This document shows positions 1-7,086 of a DNA stretch of 48,808 nucleotides, one piece after another. Every line of letters begins with the position of its first letter. Position 1 is the first letter of the stretch. The position numbers and the translations under genes were made by a program. The notes beneath the pieces were generated by a model that saw only the letters and a list, made by a program, of their open reading frames with translations, was not told where the DNA came from and did no database searches. The stretch is from assembly GCA_944383785.1 (NCBI GenBank), contig CALWQV010000009.1:1-48808 (forward strand), in the 5' to 3' direction. The DNA comes from an uncultured Enterocloster sp. GTDB lineage: Bacteria; Bacillota; Clostridia; Lachnospirales; Lachnospiraceae.

Positions 1-453
1 AAGACCCCTCTGTGGCTTGCAAAACACCCCCTTAAACCCATTTGAACTATCTTACCCTATACTTATACCATCTTTGATGAAACTCCCCTTATAGCCCACA
101 GCAGTTTTGCATTTCCATTTCTTTATTGCAGTTTTTGTAATTTTGTAACTTTCTCTATACTTTCCATTAGTGGCGGCCTTGATTTTCCAATATCCACGTA
201 TCATTTATTTTTTCGCAATGTACCTTTCTAAAACTCTGCAAGCAAGCGAAAATTACATGCAAGCAATACTTTTTGACCCCCACTCAAAAATGATAGAGAT
301 AATGCACAAATAATACACAATATTACACAAATAAATTATTTAATATGCACTAAAAAATCTACCTGATTTTCTGGTAGAATACTAACCGAAAGTATATCAC
401 ACTTTTTTGCTCTGTTAAACCCGCATCCTTATACAATTTTTACACTAAATCGT
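1..453. other. AT-rich non-coding stretch upstream of cspA
   Basis: No convincing coding frame is visible on either strand in this AT-rich stretch. The only local structure I see is a small dyad, CTACC (359-363) and GGTAG (373-377), about 75 bases upstream of the cspA promoter. Whether a gene lies just left of the window cannot be told. Confidence 0.5.
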
Positions 454-482
454 TTGACACCCGCCCCTATTTATGATATTCT
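454..482 (+). promoter_or_regulatory. cspA promoter
   Basis: A consensus -35 TTGACA (454-459) is followed after 17 bases by TATTCT (477-482), a 4/6 match to the -10. Transcription would start near 489, giving a leader of about 54 bases that ends in the ribosome site GGAGG at 531-535. Cold-shock genes often use their leader for temperature control; no such structure is asserted here. Confidence 0.7.
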
Positions 483-542
483 TATGGCAGCTGCAAAATC
501 GTAAGCAGCGGAAACATTTTTTATATTTTTGGAGGTATCGTA

Positions 543-740
543 ATGAAAGGTACAGTTAAGTGGTTCAACAACCAGAAGGGTTACGGATTCATTTCCGATG
601 AGCAGGGCAACGATGTATTCGTACACTACTCCGGTCTGAACATGGAGGGCTTCAAGTCCTTAGACGAGGGCGCCGAGGTTGAGTTCGACGTTGTTAACGG
701 AGCTAAGGGTCCCCAGGCCACAAACGTAACCAAATTATAA
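543..740 (+). CDS. cspA: Cold-shock protein (CspA family)
   Basis: A 65-residue single cold-shock domain, the normal length for the family. These cytoplasmic proteins bind single-stranded RNA/DNA and melt RNA secondary structure. The two RNA-binding motifs are visible: RNP1 KGYGFIS (about residues 12-19) and RNP2 DVFVHYS (about 24-30), with the usual opening MKGTVKWFN. The start has GGAGG seven bases upstream. The gene is monocistronic: its own promoter lies upstream and a hairpin follows about 85 bases after the stop. The gene symbol is used in the generic family sense. Confidence 0.95.
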   Translation: MKGTVKWFNNQKGYGFISDEQGNDVFVHYSGLNMEGFKSLDEGAEVEFDVVNGAKGPQATNVTKL

Positions 741-826
741 TCATCGAGTAAAGTGTACCTTTTTCAAACATATATCGTCAAAGATAGCGTTGAAGGAAGT
801 TATAACTAATTCAAGTGATTCGAATC

Positions 827-851
827 GAGCCGATCCATTCTGGACCGGCTC
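827..851. terminator. Hairpin between convergent cspA and hslO
   Basis: An 11-bp stem (827-837 with 841-851, a single A-C mismatch on the plus strand that becomes G-T on the minus strand) closes a 3-base loop. It is followed on the plus strand by TATTTGTTA. It sits between the 3' ends of two convergent genes and could serve both; the T-tract is weak. Confidence 0.55.
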
Positions 852-867
852 TATTTGTTATGAGCAC

Positions 868-1749
868 TTAGCGCACGGCCCTGCTCAGCAGCTCCTTTAG
901 CTCCTCCACCGAAAACTCATAATTTCGGCCGCAGAAATGACAGTTCACTTGAATCGGCTTCCCCTCTTCGATCATTTCCGACAAATCTTTCCGCCCCACG
1001 CTGATCAGCGCCCTGGCCACCCGGCTCTTGGTGCAGCCGCAGTGAAATCTTGTATCCAGGCGCTCATTTATCTCCAGGTCAAATTCTCCCAGCACATACT
1101 GCAGAATCATCTCCGGCGTATTTCCCAGATTTAAAAGGGTTGTAATGGATGTGATCTCCTTCAGCCGCTCTTCCAGCCTTCCAATCATATCCTCCGGCGC
1201 ATCCGGCATCAGCTGAATGATAAAGCCGCCTGCCTGCCTGACCGTATTATCCTGATTCATCAGCACTCCTAAGGCCACCGAAGACGGCACCTGCTCGGAG
1301 GTGGCGAAATAGTATGTCAAATCCTCGGCGATCTCACCGGAAACCAGGATCGTCTGGCCCACATAAGGCTCCTTTAAGCCAATGTCCTTGATCACGCTCA
1401 GCACGCCTATGCCGATGGAGCCTCCCACATCCAGCTTTCCCTGACTGTTGGGGGGCAGCATCACCTGGGGATTATAGGCGTAGCCCTTTACATTTCCATG
1501 GGAATCCGCAGTTACCAAAAGCCCTTGAAGAGGCCCGTCGCCCTGGATTTTTAAGGTCAGCAGATCCTTCTCCCCTTTTAAATCGCAGCCCATCATGGCC
1601 CCTGCCGTCAAAAGCCTTCCCAAAGCGGCAGTCGCCACCGGGCTTGTATTATGGGCTTTCCTGGCCTCTTCCACCATATCCCGGGTCGTCGCCGCGAAGG
1701 CGCGGATCCGCCCCTGGGCCGCCGTAGCTCTAATGATATAATCCGACAT
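868..1749 (-). CDS. hslO: Redox-regulated chaperone Hsp33
   Basis: A 293-residue Hsp33-family holdase chaperone, a cytoplasmic protein that is switched on by oxidation. The zinc/redox switch is at the C-terminus as expected: C237-G-C239 and C270-H-F-C273 (a CxC then CxxC pair). The N-terminal substrate-binding domain fills the rest, and the length is normal. An AGGAG site lies just upstream of the ATG. It follows a methyltransferase gene by 18 bases and is probably co-transcribed with it. The stop codon lies inside a 13-base sequence (862-874) that recurs on the other strand at 2576-2588. Confidence 0.95.
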   Translation of the reverse strand: MSDYIIRATAAQGRIRAFAATTRDMVEEARKAHNTSPVATAALGRLLTAGAMMGCDLKGEKDLLTLKIQGDGPLQGLLVTADSHGNVKGYAYNPQVMLPPNSQGKLDVGGSIGIGVLSVIKDIGLKEPYVGQTILVSGEIAEDLTYYFATSEQVPSSVALGVLMNQDNTVRQAGGFIIQLMPDAPEDMIGRLEERLKEITSITTLLNLGNTPEMILQYVLGEFDLEINERLDTRFHCGCTKSRVARALISVGRKDLSEMIEEGKPIQVNCHFCGRNYEFSVEELKELLSRAVR

Positions 1750-1767
1750 TTTTTTACTCCTTTAATC

Positions 1768-2517
1768 TCATTTTCCCTTTTCCCGGGCAATCACGTAAAT
1801 CCTCTGGCTATCCTGCCTTACCGGCTTATGGGTTCCGGCGTCATAGGCCGCCACAAACTCCATCCCCGCCTCTTTGACCGCCCGGCGCACCTGCTCCAGC
1901 TCATAGGCCCGCTGATAATGGGTTTCTTCAAACTTCCGGTAAAGTCCTTCTTTCTCCCGCACAAACAGCGTCAGGTCATACTCATTGATCCCGGTTTCCC
2001 CATCGTAATAATTCTCCCAGATAAAGCTTCCCTCCGGGCGATTTTCCGCAAAGGTATTCTCACCCAGGATTTCTTCATATTTATAAGGCGTATTCAGGTC
2101 AAAGATAAAAATACCGCCCGGATCCAGATAATTATTGACCAGCTTCATAACCTGAACCAGATCCTGATACTCCACAATATAATTCATGGAATCGCAGATG
2201 CTCACCGCCGCCCGAACCGTGCCGTAAAGCTCGAACTCCCGCATATCCTGGAGCAGATAGAGAATGTCCTCCCCTTCCTGCCTGTGATCCATGGCGATCT
2301 CCAGCATATCCTCCGAATAATCCACGCCAATCATGTCGTATCCCTTTGCCGCCAGCTTCCTGGTCAGGACCCCCGTGCCGCAGCCAAGCTCCAGCACCAG
2401 GCCGTCCTGTATGCCATATTCCCGCAAAAGCTCCGTAATATATCTGCACCACTGGTCATAGGGAACATTATCCATAAATAAGTCGTAAACCTGGGCAAAA
2501 CTGGTATAGGCATCCAT
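1768..2517 (-). CDS. Class I SAM-dependent methyltransferase
   Basis: A 249-residue Rossmann-fold methyltransferase. Motif I LELGCGTG lies in the first third and is followed by the acidic ribose-binding stretch IGVDYSEDML; the TQSICDSMN-like strand 4 region is also present. The substrate cannot be read from the sequence. I chose the ATG at 2517 because AGGAGG (2530-2525) lies seven bases upstream; an ATG at 2523 is only one base from that site, and in-frame codons further upstream have no ribosome site. It precedes hslO by 18 bases. This methyltransferase-Hsp33 pairing suggests one operon but not a shared function. Confidence 0.85.
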   Translation of the reverse strand: MDAYTSFAQVYDLFMDNVPYDQWCRYITELLREYGIQDGLVLELGCGTGVLTRKLAAKGYDMIGVDYSEDMLEIAMDHRQEGEDILYLLQDMREFELYGTVRAAVSICDSMNYIVEYQDLVQVMKLVNNYLDPGGIFIFDLNTPYKYEEILGENTFAENRPEGSFIWENYYDGETGINEYDLTLFVREKEGLYRKFEETHYQRAYELEQVRRAVKEAGMEFVAAYDAGTHKPVRQDSQRIYVIAREKGK

Positions 2518-2531
2518 TTTCATTCCTCCTT

Positions 2532-2588
2532 GCCAAGTGCTCTGCATGTATCCCACGTAAGCGTCTAAAGATAAGGCGCTAAGTGCTC
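2532..2588. repeat. GAGCACTT-type short repeats in methyltransferase leader
   Basis: On the minus strand this leader carries GAGCACTTAGCGC (2588-2576) and GAGCACTTGGC (2542-2532), 46 bases apart. The first 13-mer recurs on the plus strand at 862-874. The second 11-mer recurs on the minus strand at 4297-4287 and 4352-4342, inside the 55-bp tandem repeat. The 9-mer GTAAGCGTC in the middle (about 2557-2565) recurs at 3679-3687 as one arm of a hairpin. It looks like a family of small intergenic elements. Confidence 0.5.
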
Positions 2589-2596
2589 GCAACAAA

Positions 2597-2627
2597 ATTT
2601 CGCCTGCCGAAAATAGGCAGGCGAAAT
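2597..2627 (-). terminator. Terminator of the SEC-C gene
   Basis: A perfect 12-bp stem (2597-2608 with 2616-2627) and a 7-base loop lie just after the stop of the minus-strand SEC-C gene. On the minus strand it is followed by ATTTTGTTG, a reasonable intrinsic terminator. Confidence 0.75.
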
Positions 2628-2644
2628 CAATAACCGGTCAGGTT

Positions 2645-3154
2645 CTACGCGTTCTTTCCGCAGCACTTCTTATACTTCTTGCCGCTGCCGCAGGGACAGG
2701 GATCATTGGGGAAAATCTTCTTACCCTTACGGATGGTGCCGGAAGCCTTCTGCTCCTTATACAGCTCCTTGCGCCGCTCAGGGGTCAGAATCGCATCCCA
2801 CTGGGGCAGCTCGTACAGCCAGGTAGCCTTCGCCTCCACCATGTGATAGTACAGGCTCTCGGGATCGATCTCGATCTTAACCTCCGTATCCTCCTCCATG
2901 GTGTCGATGGGGTTCTCGTAGCCCTTTAAGCTCTCGTTAATCCCATCCAGGAATCCGGTCATGATCAGGATCTCCGTATCATACTTCTCAGCCAGCTCCT
3001 TTACAGTGCCGGTAATTACCTCCTGGGGATTGGACAGAATCTGCTCGTAAATTCCCTTCTCAATCTTAAAATAGCCAGACCATAATTCCTCTCTTTTTTT
3101 ATCGTTCAGGCCATCGCCATACGCCAGATTCCGCCATGTTTCTAACAGCGCCAT
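2645..3154 (-). CDS. SEC-C zinc-motif protein
   Basis: A 169-residue protein ending in a textbook SEC-C zinc motif, [16 protein letters not shown], with ligands C153, C155, C164 and C165. The rest is helical and charged and I do not recognise a second domain. SEC-C motifs occur at the tail of SecA and of many uncharacterised proteins, where they bind zinc and mediate protein contacts. GGAAGG sits upstream of the ATG, a good promoter lies at 3249-3221, and a terminator follows, so it is a single-gene unit. A second protein in the window (47766-48707) has the same tail. Confidence 0.85.
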   Translation of the reverse strand: MALLETWRNLAYGDGLNDKKREELWSGYFKIEKGIYEQILSNPQEVITGTVKELAEKYDTEILIMTGFLDGINESLKGYENPIDTMEEDTEVKIEIDPESLYYHMVEAKATWLYELPQWDAILTPERRKELYKEQKASGTIRKGKKIFPNDPCPCGSGKKYKKCCGKNA

Positions 3155-3220
3155 AACAAACCTTCCTTTTTACATAAATTTAGACCTTCCGGCCCTCCCG
3201 CCTGACAGTCTATCGCTCAT

Positions 3221-3249
3221 AGTATATAACAAAAATACGCAGATTTCAA
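3221..3249 (-). promoter_or_regulatory. Promoter of the SEC-C gene
   Basis: On the minus strand TTGAAA (3249-3244) is followed after exactly 17 bases by TATACT (3226-3221). Transcription would start near 3214, about 60 bases ahead of the start codon. Confidence 0.7.
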
Positions 3250-3292
3250 ATATTTTTAAAAATCTTTTGCCAAACCTGTATAAGACGGGAAA

Positions 3293-3398
3293 ATGGAGCC
3301 ATAATAGGAGTATACACGAAAGAGAAAGTAATTAATACTTATCCTCCCCTTTTTTATACCTCGCTGGTTGGCTTCGTGCAGCTGGCGGGGTATTTTTT
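3293..3398 (+). ncRNA. Candidate small RNA with CCTCCCC motif
   Basis: A strong plus-strand terminator (3356-3398) has no plus-strand gene before it. About 60-70 bases upstream lies a possible promoter, TTTAAA, 18 bases, TATAAG. A transcript of about 105 bases would contain TCCTCCCC (about 3342-3349), which is complementary to Shine-Dalgarno sequences, then a T-rich run and the terminator hairpin. No reading frame with a ribosome site fits inside. C-rich single-stranded segments aimed at ribosome sites are known from Gram-positive small RNAs. The call is an inference from layout only. Confidence 0.35.
3356..3398 (+). terminator. Plus-strand intrinsic terminator
   Basis: ATACCTCGC (3356-3364) pairs with GCGGGGTAT (3385-3393) with one G-T pair, and six T follow (3393-3398). 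On the minus strand the hairpin is followed by an A-run, so it works only for plus-strand transcription. No plus-strand protein gene precedes it. Confidence 0.7.
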
Positions 3399-3495
3399 GC
3401 GATTCCGCCTTATATGATCAGGGTTTGCGGGAATGCGCAAGGGAGAATATCGTTATCTCCAAATAGGGGAATATTTATCCTGACACAAAATGCTT

Positions 3496-3621
3496 TCAGA
3501 GAATGAGTGCGTCCAGCTTTTTGATTTCCTCTGCTTTCGTATCAGGAAGCACATGGGTGTAAATATCCATAGTCGTTGGGTGATTGGGAAGGCTCCGAAT
3601 AGCAAACGAAGATCCGGGTTT
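3496..3621 (-). pseudogene. 3' remnant of a tyrosine integrase
   Basis: On the minus strand the frame that closes at the TGA (3498-3496) reads LPNHPTTMDIYTHVLPD and then a lysine/glutamate-rich tail ending in LDALIL. This matches the last ~35 residues of phage/ICE-type tyrosine recombinases, including the TTMDIYTHV box with its nucleophilic tyrosine. Upstream the frame is stopped by TAG at 3624-3622, and no catalytic R or HxxR boxes remain. It is therefore a decayed end of a mobile-element integrase with no partner genes beside it. Confidence 0.7.
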
Positions 3622-3650
3622 CTAAGTTGCTTGAGATGTAACTTAAAAGG

Positions 3651-3705
3651 CCGCCTGGGGCGCCAGGCGGTAACGCGAGTAAGCGTCTGCCCAATCGACG
3701 CTTAC
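3651..3705. repeat. Two adjacent perfect hairpins
   Basis: CCGCCTGG (3651-3658) and CCAGGCGG (3663-3670) form a perfect 8-bp stem with a 4-base loop. GTAAGCGTC (3679-3687) and GACGCTTAC (3697-3705) form a perfect 9-bp stem with a 9-base loop. Neither is followed by a T-run on either strand, so they are poor terminators. They lie between the integrase remnant and the stop of the HAAS gene. One arm (GTAAGCGTC) is also present in the methyltransferase leader. Confidence 0.6.
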
Positions 3706-3728
3706 CCGCCTCATAACACCCCCCTATT

Positions 3729-4208
3729 TTACCGTCTCGGCCCCCGAAACATGGCCAGAATCAAGAACACCAGCAGCACCGGCCAGAAGATCCACAAAAA
3801 GCCAAAGAACACAAAGAACACCAAAAACAGGATCAATCCCAAAATCAACCCCGCAAGCAGCTTCACATACCATTTGCTGAAATCAATATAGTGAATTTTC
3901 GGCCCTTCCCGTTGCTCCTGCCTCTGCTGGTAAGAAGCCCCGCCTGTCTCCTGATACACAGAATCTCCCGTGCCGTAAGCCTGATATCCGTCAGGCCTGT
4001 CCTCCGTATCCAGAGCGGCGTCTACAATCGTGCGGGCAATAATCCTCGGCCCGCCCAGTTCCTCAATCACCTGTTCCTCGGCAGTTCCCCGGGACATTTC
4101 CCCGCTGATATATGAATCATAGTAATTCAAATTCTCCTGAATCACGGAATAGGGAACCCGCCCGTCAAGTTCAGACCGAAGCCCCTGCAAAAAATCCTGT
4201 TTGGTCAT
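3729..4208 (-). CDS. HAAS-domain (DUF1700-type) membrane protein
   Basis: A 159-residue protein whose N-terminal ~65 residues (MTKQDFLQGLRSELDG through EELGGPRIIARTIV) fit the HAAS/DUF1700 helical domain. The C-terminal ~45 residues are one or two very hydrophobic helices and end in a basic tail. Such proteins are membrane anchored and often paired with PadR regulators; none is next to this one. I chose the ATG at 4208 because AAAGGA (4221-4216) is seven bases upstream, while the ATG at 4214 is one base away. The frame stays open further upstream only because the 55-bp repeat has no stop in it. The repeat lies directly before the gene. Confidence 0.75.
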   Translation of the reverse strand: MTKQDFLQGLRSELDGRVPYSVIQENLNYYDSYISGEMSRGTAEEQVIEELGGPRIIARTIVDAALDTEDRPDGYQAYGTGDSVYQETGGASYQQRQEQREGPKIHYIDFSKWYVKLLAGLILGLILFLVFFVFFGFLWIFWPVLLVFLILAMFRGPRR

Positions 4209-4236
4209 CCTCATATCCTTTCCATTATAGTTCCTC

Positions 4237-4360
4237 GTGCTCCTAGTATACTCTGTATAACTCGCACTAGGCTCGTTCAATACCTCGCCAAGTGCTCCTA
4301 GTATACTCTGTATAACTCGCACTAGGCTCGTTCAATACCTCGCCAAGTGCTCCTAGTATA
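4237..4360. repeat. 55-bp tandem repeat, two copies plus a 14-bp third
   Basis: Two identical 55-base units (4237-4291 and 4292-4346) are followed by the first 14 bases of a third copy (4347-4360). Each unit contains the pair CCTAGT/ACTAGG and ends near GCCAAGTGCTC, an 11-mer also found at 2532-2542. On the minus strand each unit carries TTGAAC followed after 15 bases by TATACA, a weak promoter-like pair pointing at the HAAS gene. Exact identity of the copies indicates recent duplication or active copy-number change. Confidence 0.85.
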
Positions 4361-4385
4361 TCATAAAGTCCCGCAAAATCCAAGT

Positions 4386-4415
4386 CTGGCAAATTCCCTG
4401 ACACTCTGCTATAAT
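4386..4415 (+). promoter_or_regulatory. Promoter of the MBL-fold hydrolase gene
   Basis: A consensus TATAAT (4410-4415) lies 57 bases before the start codon. The best -35 is CTGGCA (4386-4391) at 18-base spacing, a modest match. Confidence 0.5.
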
Positions 4416-4471
4416 CACATATAAGAGGACGAATTCACGCGCAATCCAATTTTATTTCAAGGAGGAGCTTT

Positions 4472-5275
4472 ATGGAACAGCTTTATGTTTTCGGTACCGG
4501 AAATGCCCAGGCCATTCACTGCTACAATACCTGCTTCGCCATCCGAAACGGCGATGAGTATTTTATGGTGGACGCCGGAGGCGGCAACGGTATTTTAAAA
4601 ATCCTGGATGATATGAAGGTGGATCTGAATGCCATCCACCATATCTTCGTCACCCATGAGCACACAGACCACATTCTTGGCATTGTCTGGATGATCCGCA
4701 TGATCGCCACCGGCATGAAAAAGGGCACCTACGAGGGGAATTTGCAGATTTACTGCCACGCCGGACTGGTGGACACCATCTCCACCCTCTGCCGCCTGAC
4801 CATTCAGGGCAAATTTTACAAAATGATCGGCCAGCGCATTTTCCTGGTTCCGGTGGAGGACGGGGAGACGGTTCACATTCTCTCCTATGACGTAACCTTC
4901 TTTGATATTCTTTCCACCAAGGCCAAGCAGTTTGGCTTCACCACCATCCTGGATAATGGGAAAAAGCTGACCTGCGCCGGGGACGAGCCTTACAATCCCG
5001 GCTGCCGCCCCTACGTGGAAGGAAGCCAATGGCTGCTCCACGAGGCCTTCTGCCTCTATGGAGATCGGGAGCGCTTCCAGCCCTATGAGAAGCACCACAG
5101 CACAGTCAAGGAAGCCTGCGAGCTGGCTGCGGAGCTTCAAATCCCCAACCTGATCCTCTGGCACACTGAGGACAAGCAGATTTCCCGGCGCAAAGAGCTC
5201 TACACGGCCGAAGGACGGCAGTATTACTCCGGCAATCTTCTGGTTCCGGATGACAAAGAGATCATCGATCTGTAG
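4472..5275 (+). CDS. MBL-fold metallohydrolase (RNase Z-like)
   Basis: A 267-residue metallo-beta-lactamase-fold hydrolase. The metal motif HxHxDH is at H62-E-H64-T-D66-H67, and later ligands are visible as AGDEP (about 170), the KHHST segment and LILWHTED near the C-terminus. This arrangement resembles RNase Z and related phosphodiesterases, but the protein lacks an obvious exosite arm, so the substrate is open. AGGAGG precedes the ATG. It has its own promoter and no close partner; the next gene starts 192 bases later and looks foreign. Confidence 0.85.
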   Translation: MEQLYVFGTGNAQAIHCYNTCFAIRNGDEYFMVDAGGGNGILKILDDMKVDLNAIHHIFVTHEHTDHILGIVWMIRMIATGMKKGTYEGNLQIYCHAGLVDTISTLCRLTIQGKFYKMIGQRIFLVPVEDGETVHILSYDVTFFDILSTKAKQFGFTTILDNGKKLTCAGDEPYNPGCRPYVEGSQWLLHEAFCLYGDRERFQPYEKHHSTVKEACELAAELQIPNLILWHTEDKQISRRKELYTAEGRQYYSGNLLVPDDKEIIDL

Positions 5276-5467
5276 CAGTAAAAAATGTAATAGTTCAGGA
5301 CGGCACATCTTCTTGTCCGGCCCTGGCCGGCTGTTCAGCTCCAACCGGATCGCTAAAATTTGGATAAGCCGACCATCGTTTAACCTGATCAAGCTTTGCA
5401 GGCATTGTACCAAGCCTTTGCCGCAAGCAGGGCGAGAAAAAAGGCTCCGATAGGGAGGAACAAGACA
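5276..5467. other. Intergenic junction before the imported-looking gene
   Basis: A small GC-rich hairpin, CCGGC (5317-5321) with GCCGG (5326-5330), follows the MBL gene but has no T-run. The rest shows no coding frame, tRNA or clear promoter. Translation could continue from a TTG at 5396 into the next gene, but there is no ribosome site for it. Confidence 0.4.
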
Positions 5468-6937
5468 ATGATTGATAGATGGATTGCTGAAGCGACAGAA
5501 TGTGATTTCAAGGTTGCTTTGGAAACAAAAAAGCCAAAAAGCTGGCTGAAAAGTGTCAGCGCCTTTGCAAATAGTATCGGCGGCACTCTCTTTTTCGGCA
5601 TTGATAATGACAGAAACACTATTGGTTTAGCGGACGCACAGACCGATGCAGAAGCAATCAGCCGCTTAATTAAGGAGCGTATCACACCATACCCCAACTT
5701 TATCCTCGCTCCTGAGCGGGAAGATGGTAAGGATATTCTCGTACTGTCCATTTCCGCAGGTCGTTCCACACCGTATTATTACAAGGCAGACGGCATTATG
5801 GAAGCATATATCCGCATCGGCAACGAAAGTGTGATTGCGCCCTCGTATGTATTGAATCAGCTTCTTCTCAAAGGTATGAACCGCACTTATGATGCGCTTG
5901 ACTCCGAGTACGATTTCAAGGACTATGCCTTTTCCAAACTGCGTGAACGCTACAAGGCTTGGACGGGCAACAGCATGGAAGAAAAACTGTTTGACTCTTT
6001 TGAAATGCGGGATGGCCATGGAAAGCTGACCAACGCAGGCGCTTTGCTTGCAGATGATGCTCCGATCAAGCAATCCCGTCTGTTCTGTACCAGATGGAAC
6101 GGTCTTGACAAAAGTGGCGGCATGGTAGATGCCCTCGACAGCGCAGAGTATTCCGGCAGCCTGATTATTCTGCTCAACGAGGGGGCAGGCTTTGTGAAGC
6201 GGAACATGAAAACCCGTTGGAAGAAAACCGCCAACTCCCGTATTGAAATGCCCGATTACTGTGAGCGAAGTGTTTTTGAATCCCTCGTCAACGCCCTGAT
6301 CCACCGTGATTATCTGGTTTTGGGCAGCGAAGTCCATATCGACATCTACGATGACCATCTTACCATCACTTCTCCTGGCGGTATGGCTGACGGTACACGG
6401 ATACAGGAAAGAGATATTTCCACTATTTCCTCTACTCGCCGCAATCCTGTCCTCGCTGATATTTTCGGCAGATTGGGCTATATGGAGCGTCAAGGCAGCG
6501 GATTTAAGAAGATCACAGAGTCTTACCGCGCCGCCTACAATTACCGTGACGAATTGGAGCCGAAATTCTATTCCGATGCCAGTTCGTTCCAAGTTACGCT
6601 GTATAACTTAAATTATGGAACAGACGAAAAAGGAGCTGTTGGAGAAGAAAAAGTAGCGCCCGAAGAGAAAAAAGTAACGCTTAAAACAAAAAAAGTAGCG
6701 TTTGAACGCTCCATTGCTGAATTAAAGCTCAACAAACCTACCAGAGATAATATTCTGTCCCTGTTTGAGAAGTTCGGATATGACATCCCTTTCTCACGTG
6801 CAGATGTGATTGAATCATGTGGCTTAGCGCCGTCTTCCGCAGGCAAGATGTTGCGCAAGATAAAAGAATTAGACTTAATTGTATCTGCCCCCCAACAAGG
6901 CAGAGGAAAATATATTTTTATCGAAGCAAAAGAATAA
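5468..6937 (+). CDS. AlbA_2 (Schlafen-type) / HATPase_c_4 transcription-regulator-like protein
   Basis: A 489-residue protein of the 'divergent AAA-4' or RecG-like regulator type. The N-terminal AlbA_2 domain is seen around residues 10-120 (ECDFKVA, then FANSIGGTLFFGIDND). A GHKL-type ATP-binding domain follows around 270-370 (ESLVNALIHRDY, ITSPGG, RQGSGFKKI). A lysine-rich linker leads to a C-terminal winged helix (about 425-489). Such proteins are common near mobile elements and defence genes, usually with unproven function. GGGAGG nine bases upstream decides the ATG at 5468. Its base composition is visibly more AT-rich than its neighbours, and an 11-bp inverted repeat follows the gene, which suggests acquisition by transfer. 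Confidence 0.8.
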   Translation: MIDRWIAEATECDFKVALETKKPKSWLKSVSAFANSIGGTLFFGIDNDRNTIGLADAQTDAEAISRLIKERITPYPNFILAPEREDGKDILVLSISAGRSTPYYYKADGIMEAYIRIGNESVIAPSYVLNQLLLKGMNRTYDALDSEYDFKDYAFSKLRERYKAWTGNSMEEKLFDSFEMRDGHGKLTNAGALLADDAPIKQSRLFCTRWNGLDKSGGMVDALDSAEYSGSLIILLNEGAGFVKRNMKTRWKKTANSRIEMPDYCERSVFESLVNALIHRDYLVLGSEVHIDIYDDHLTITSPGGMADGTRIQERDISTISSTRRNPVLADIFGRLGYMERQGSGFKKITESYRAAYNYRDELEPKFYSDASSFQVTLYNLNYGTDEKGAVGEEKVAPEEKKVTLKTKKVAFERSIAELKLNKPTRDNILSLFEKFGYDIPFSRADVIESCGLAPSSAGKMLRKIKELDLIVSAPQQGRGKYIFIEAKE

Positions 6938-6983
6938 CACTGTTATCAGTCGCCAAGGTGACTGTTCGCTCTGCCAAAAGATA

Positions 6984-7047
6984 ATGCTCTAAGTAACTGC
7001 TTCACTAACCATGACAAAAAACAAGATTAAGAAGTCACTTAGAGCAT
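6984..7047. repeat. Inverted repeat with 11-bp perfect arms
   Basis: ATGCTCTAAGT (6984-6994) and ACTTAGAGCAT (7037-7047) are exact reverse complements 42 bases apart, with further partial pairing inwards (CTGCTTC with GAAGTC). It lies between the AlbA_2 gene and the convergent alcohol dehydrogenase gene. It may act as a terminator, or it may mark one edge of the inserted segment; no matching copy was found upstream at 5276-5467. Confidence 0.65.
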
Positions 7048-7086
7048 ACATCTCCTGGGATGATTCCGGATCTTTTTTCGATTTTC

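Noticed and set aside
3651..3705. Twin hairpins as terminators of the HAAS gene
   Set aside because: Neither has a T-run on either strand, and they lie between gene ends and a mobile-element scar; kept as repeats instead.
3490..3891. 133-codon plus-strand frame
   Set aside because: It runs antisense through the integrase remnant and into the end of the HAAS gene and has no ribosome site; the minus-strand readings explain the sequence better.
4209..4322. N-terminal extension of the HAAS protein through the tandem repeat
   Set aside because: The frame is open only because the repeat lacks stops; the ribosome site AAAGGA fits the ATG at 4208, and the extension has no family resemblance.
4237..4360. 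Tandem repeat considered as a CRISPR array
   Set aside because: The 55-bp units are contiguous and identical, with no variable spacers, and no cas genes are present.
5396..5467. 24-codon upstream extension of the AlbA_2 gene from a TTG
   Set aside because: No ribosome site precedes the TTG, while GGGAGG stands nine bases before the ATG at 5468, where the conserved domain begins.
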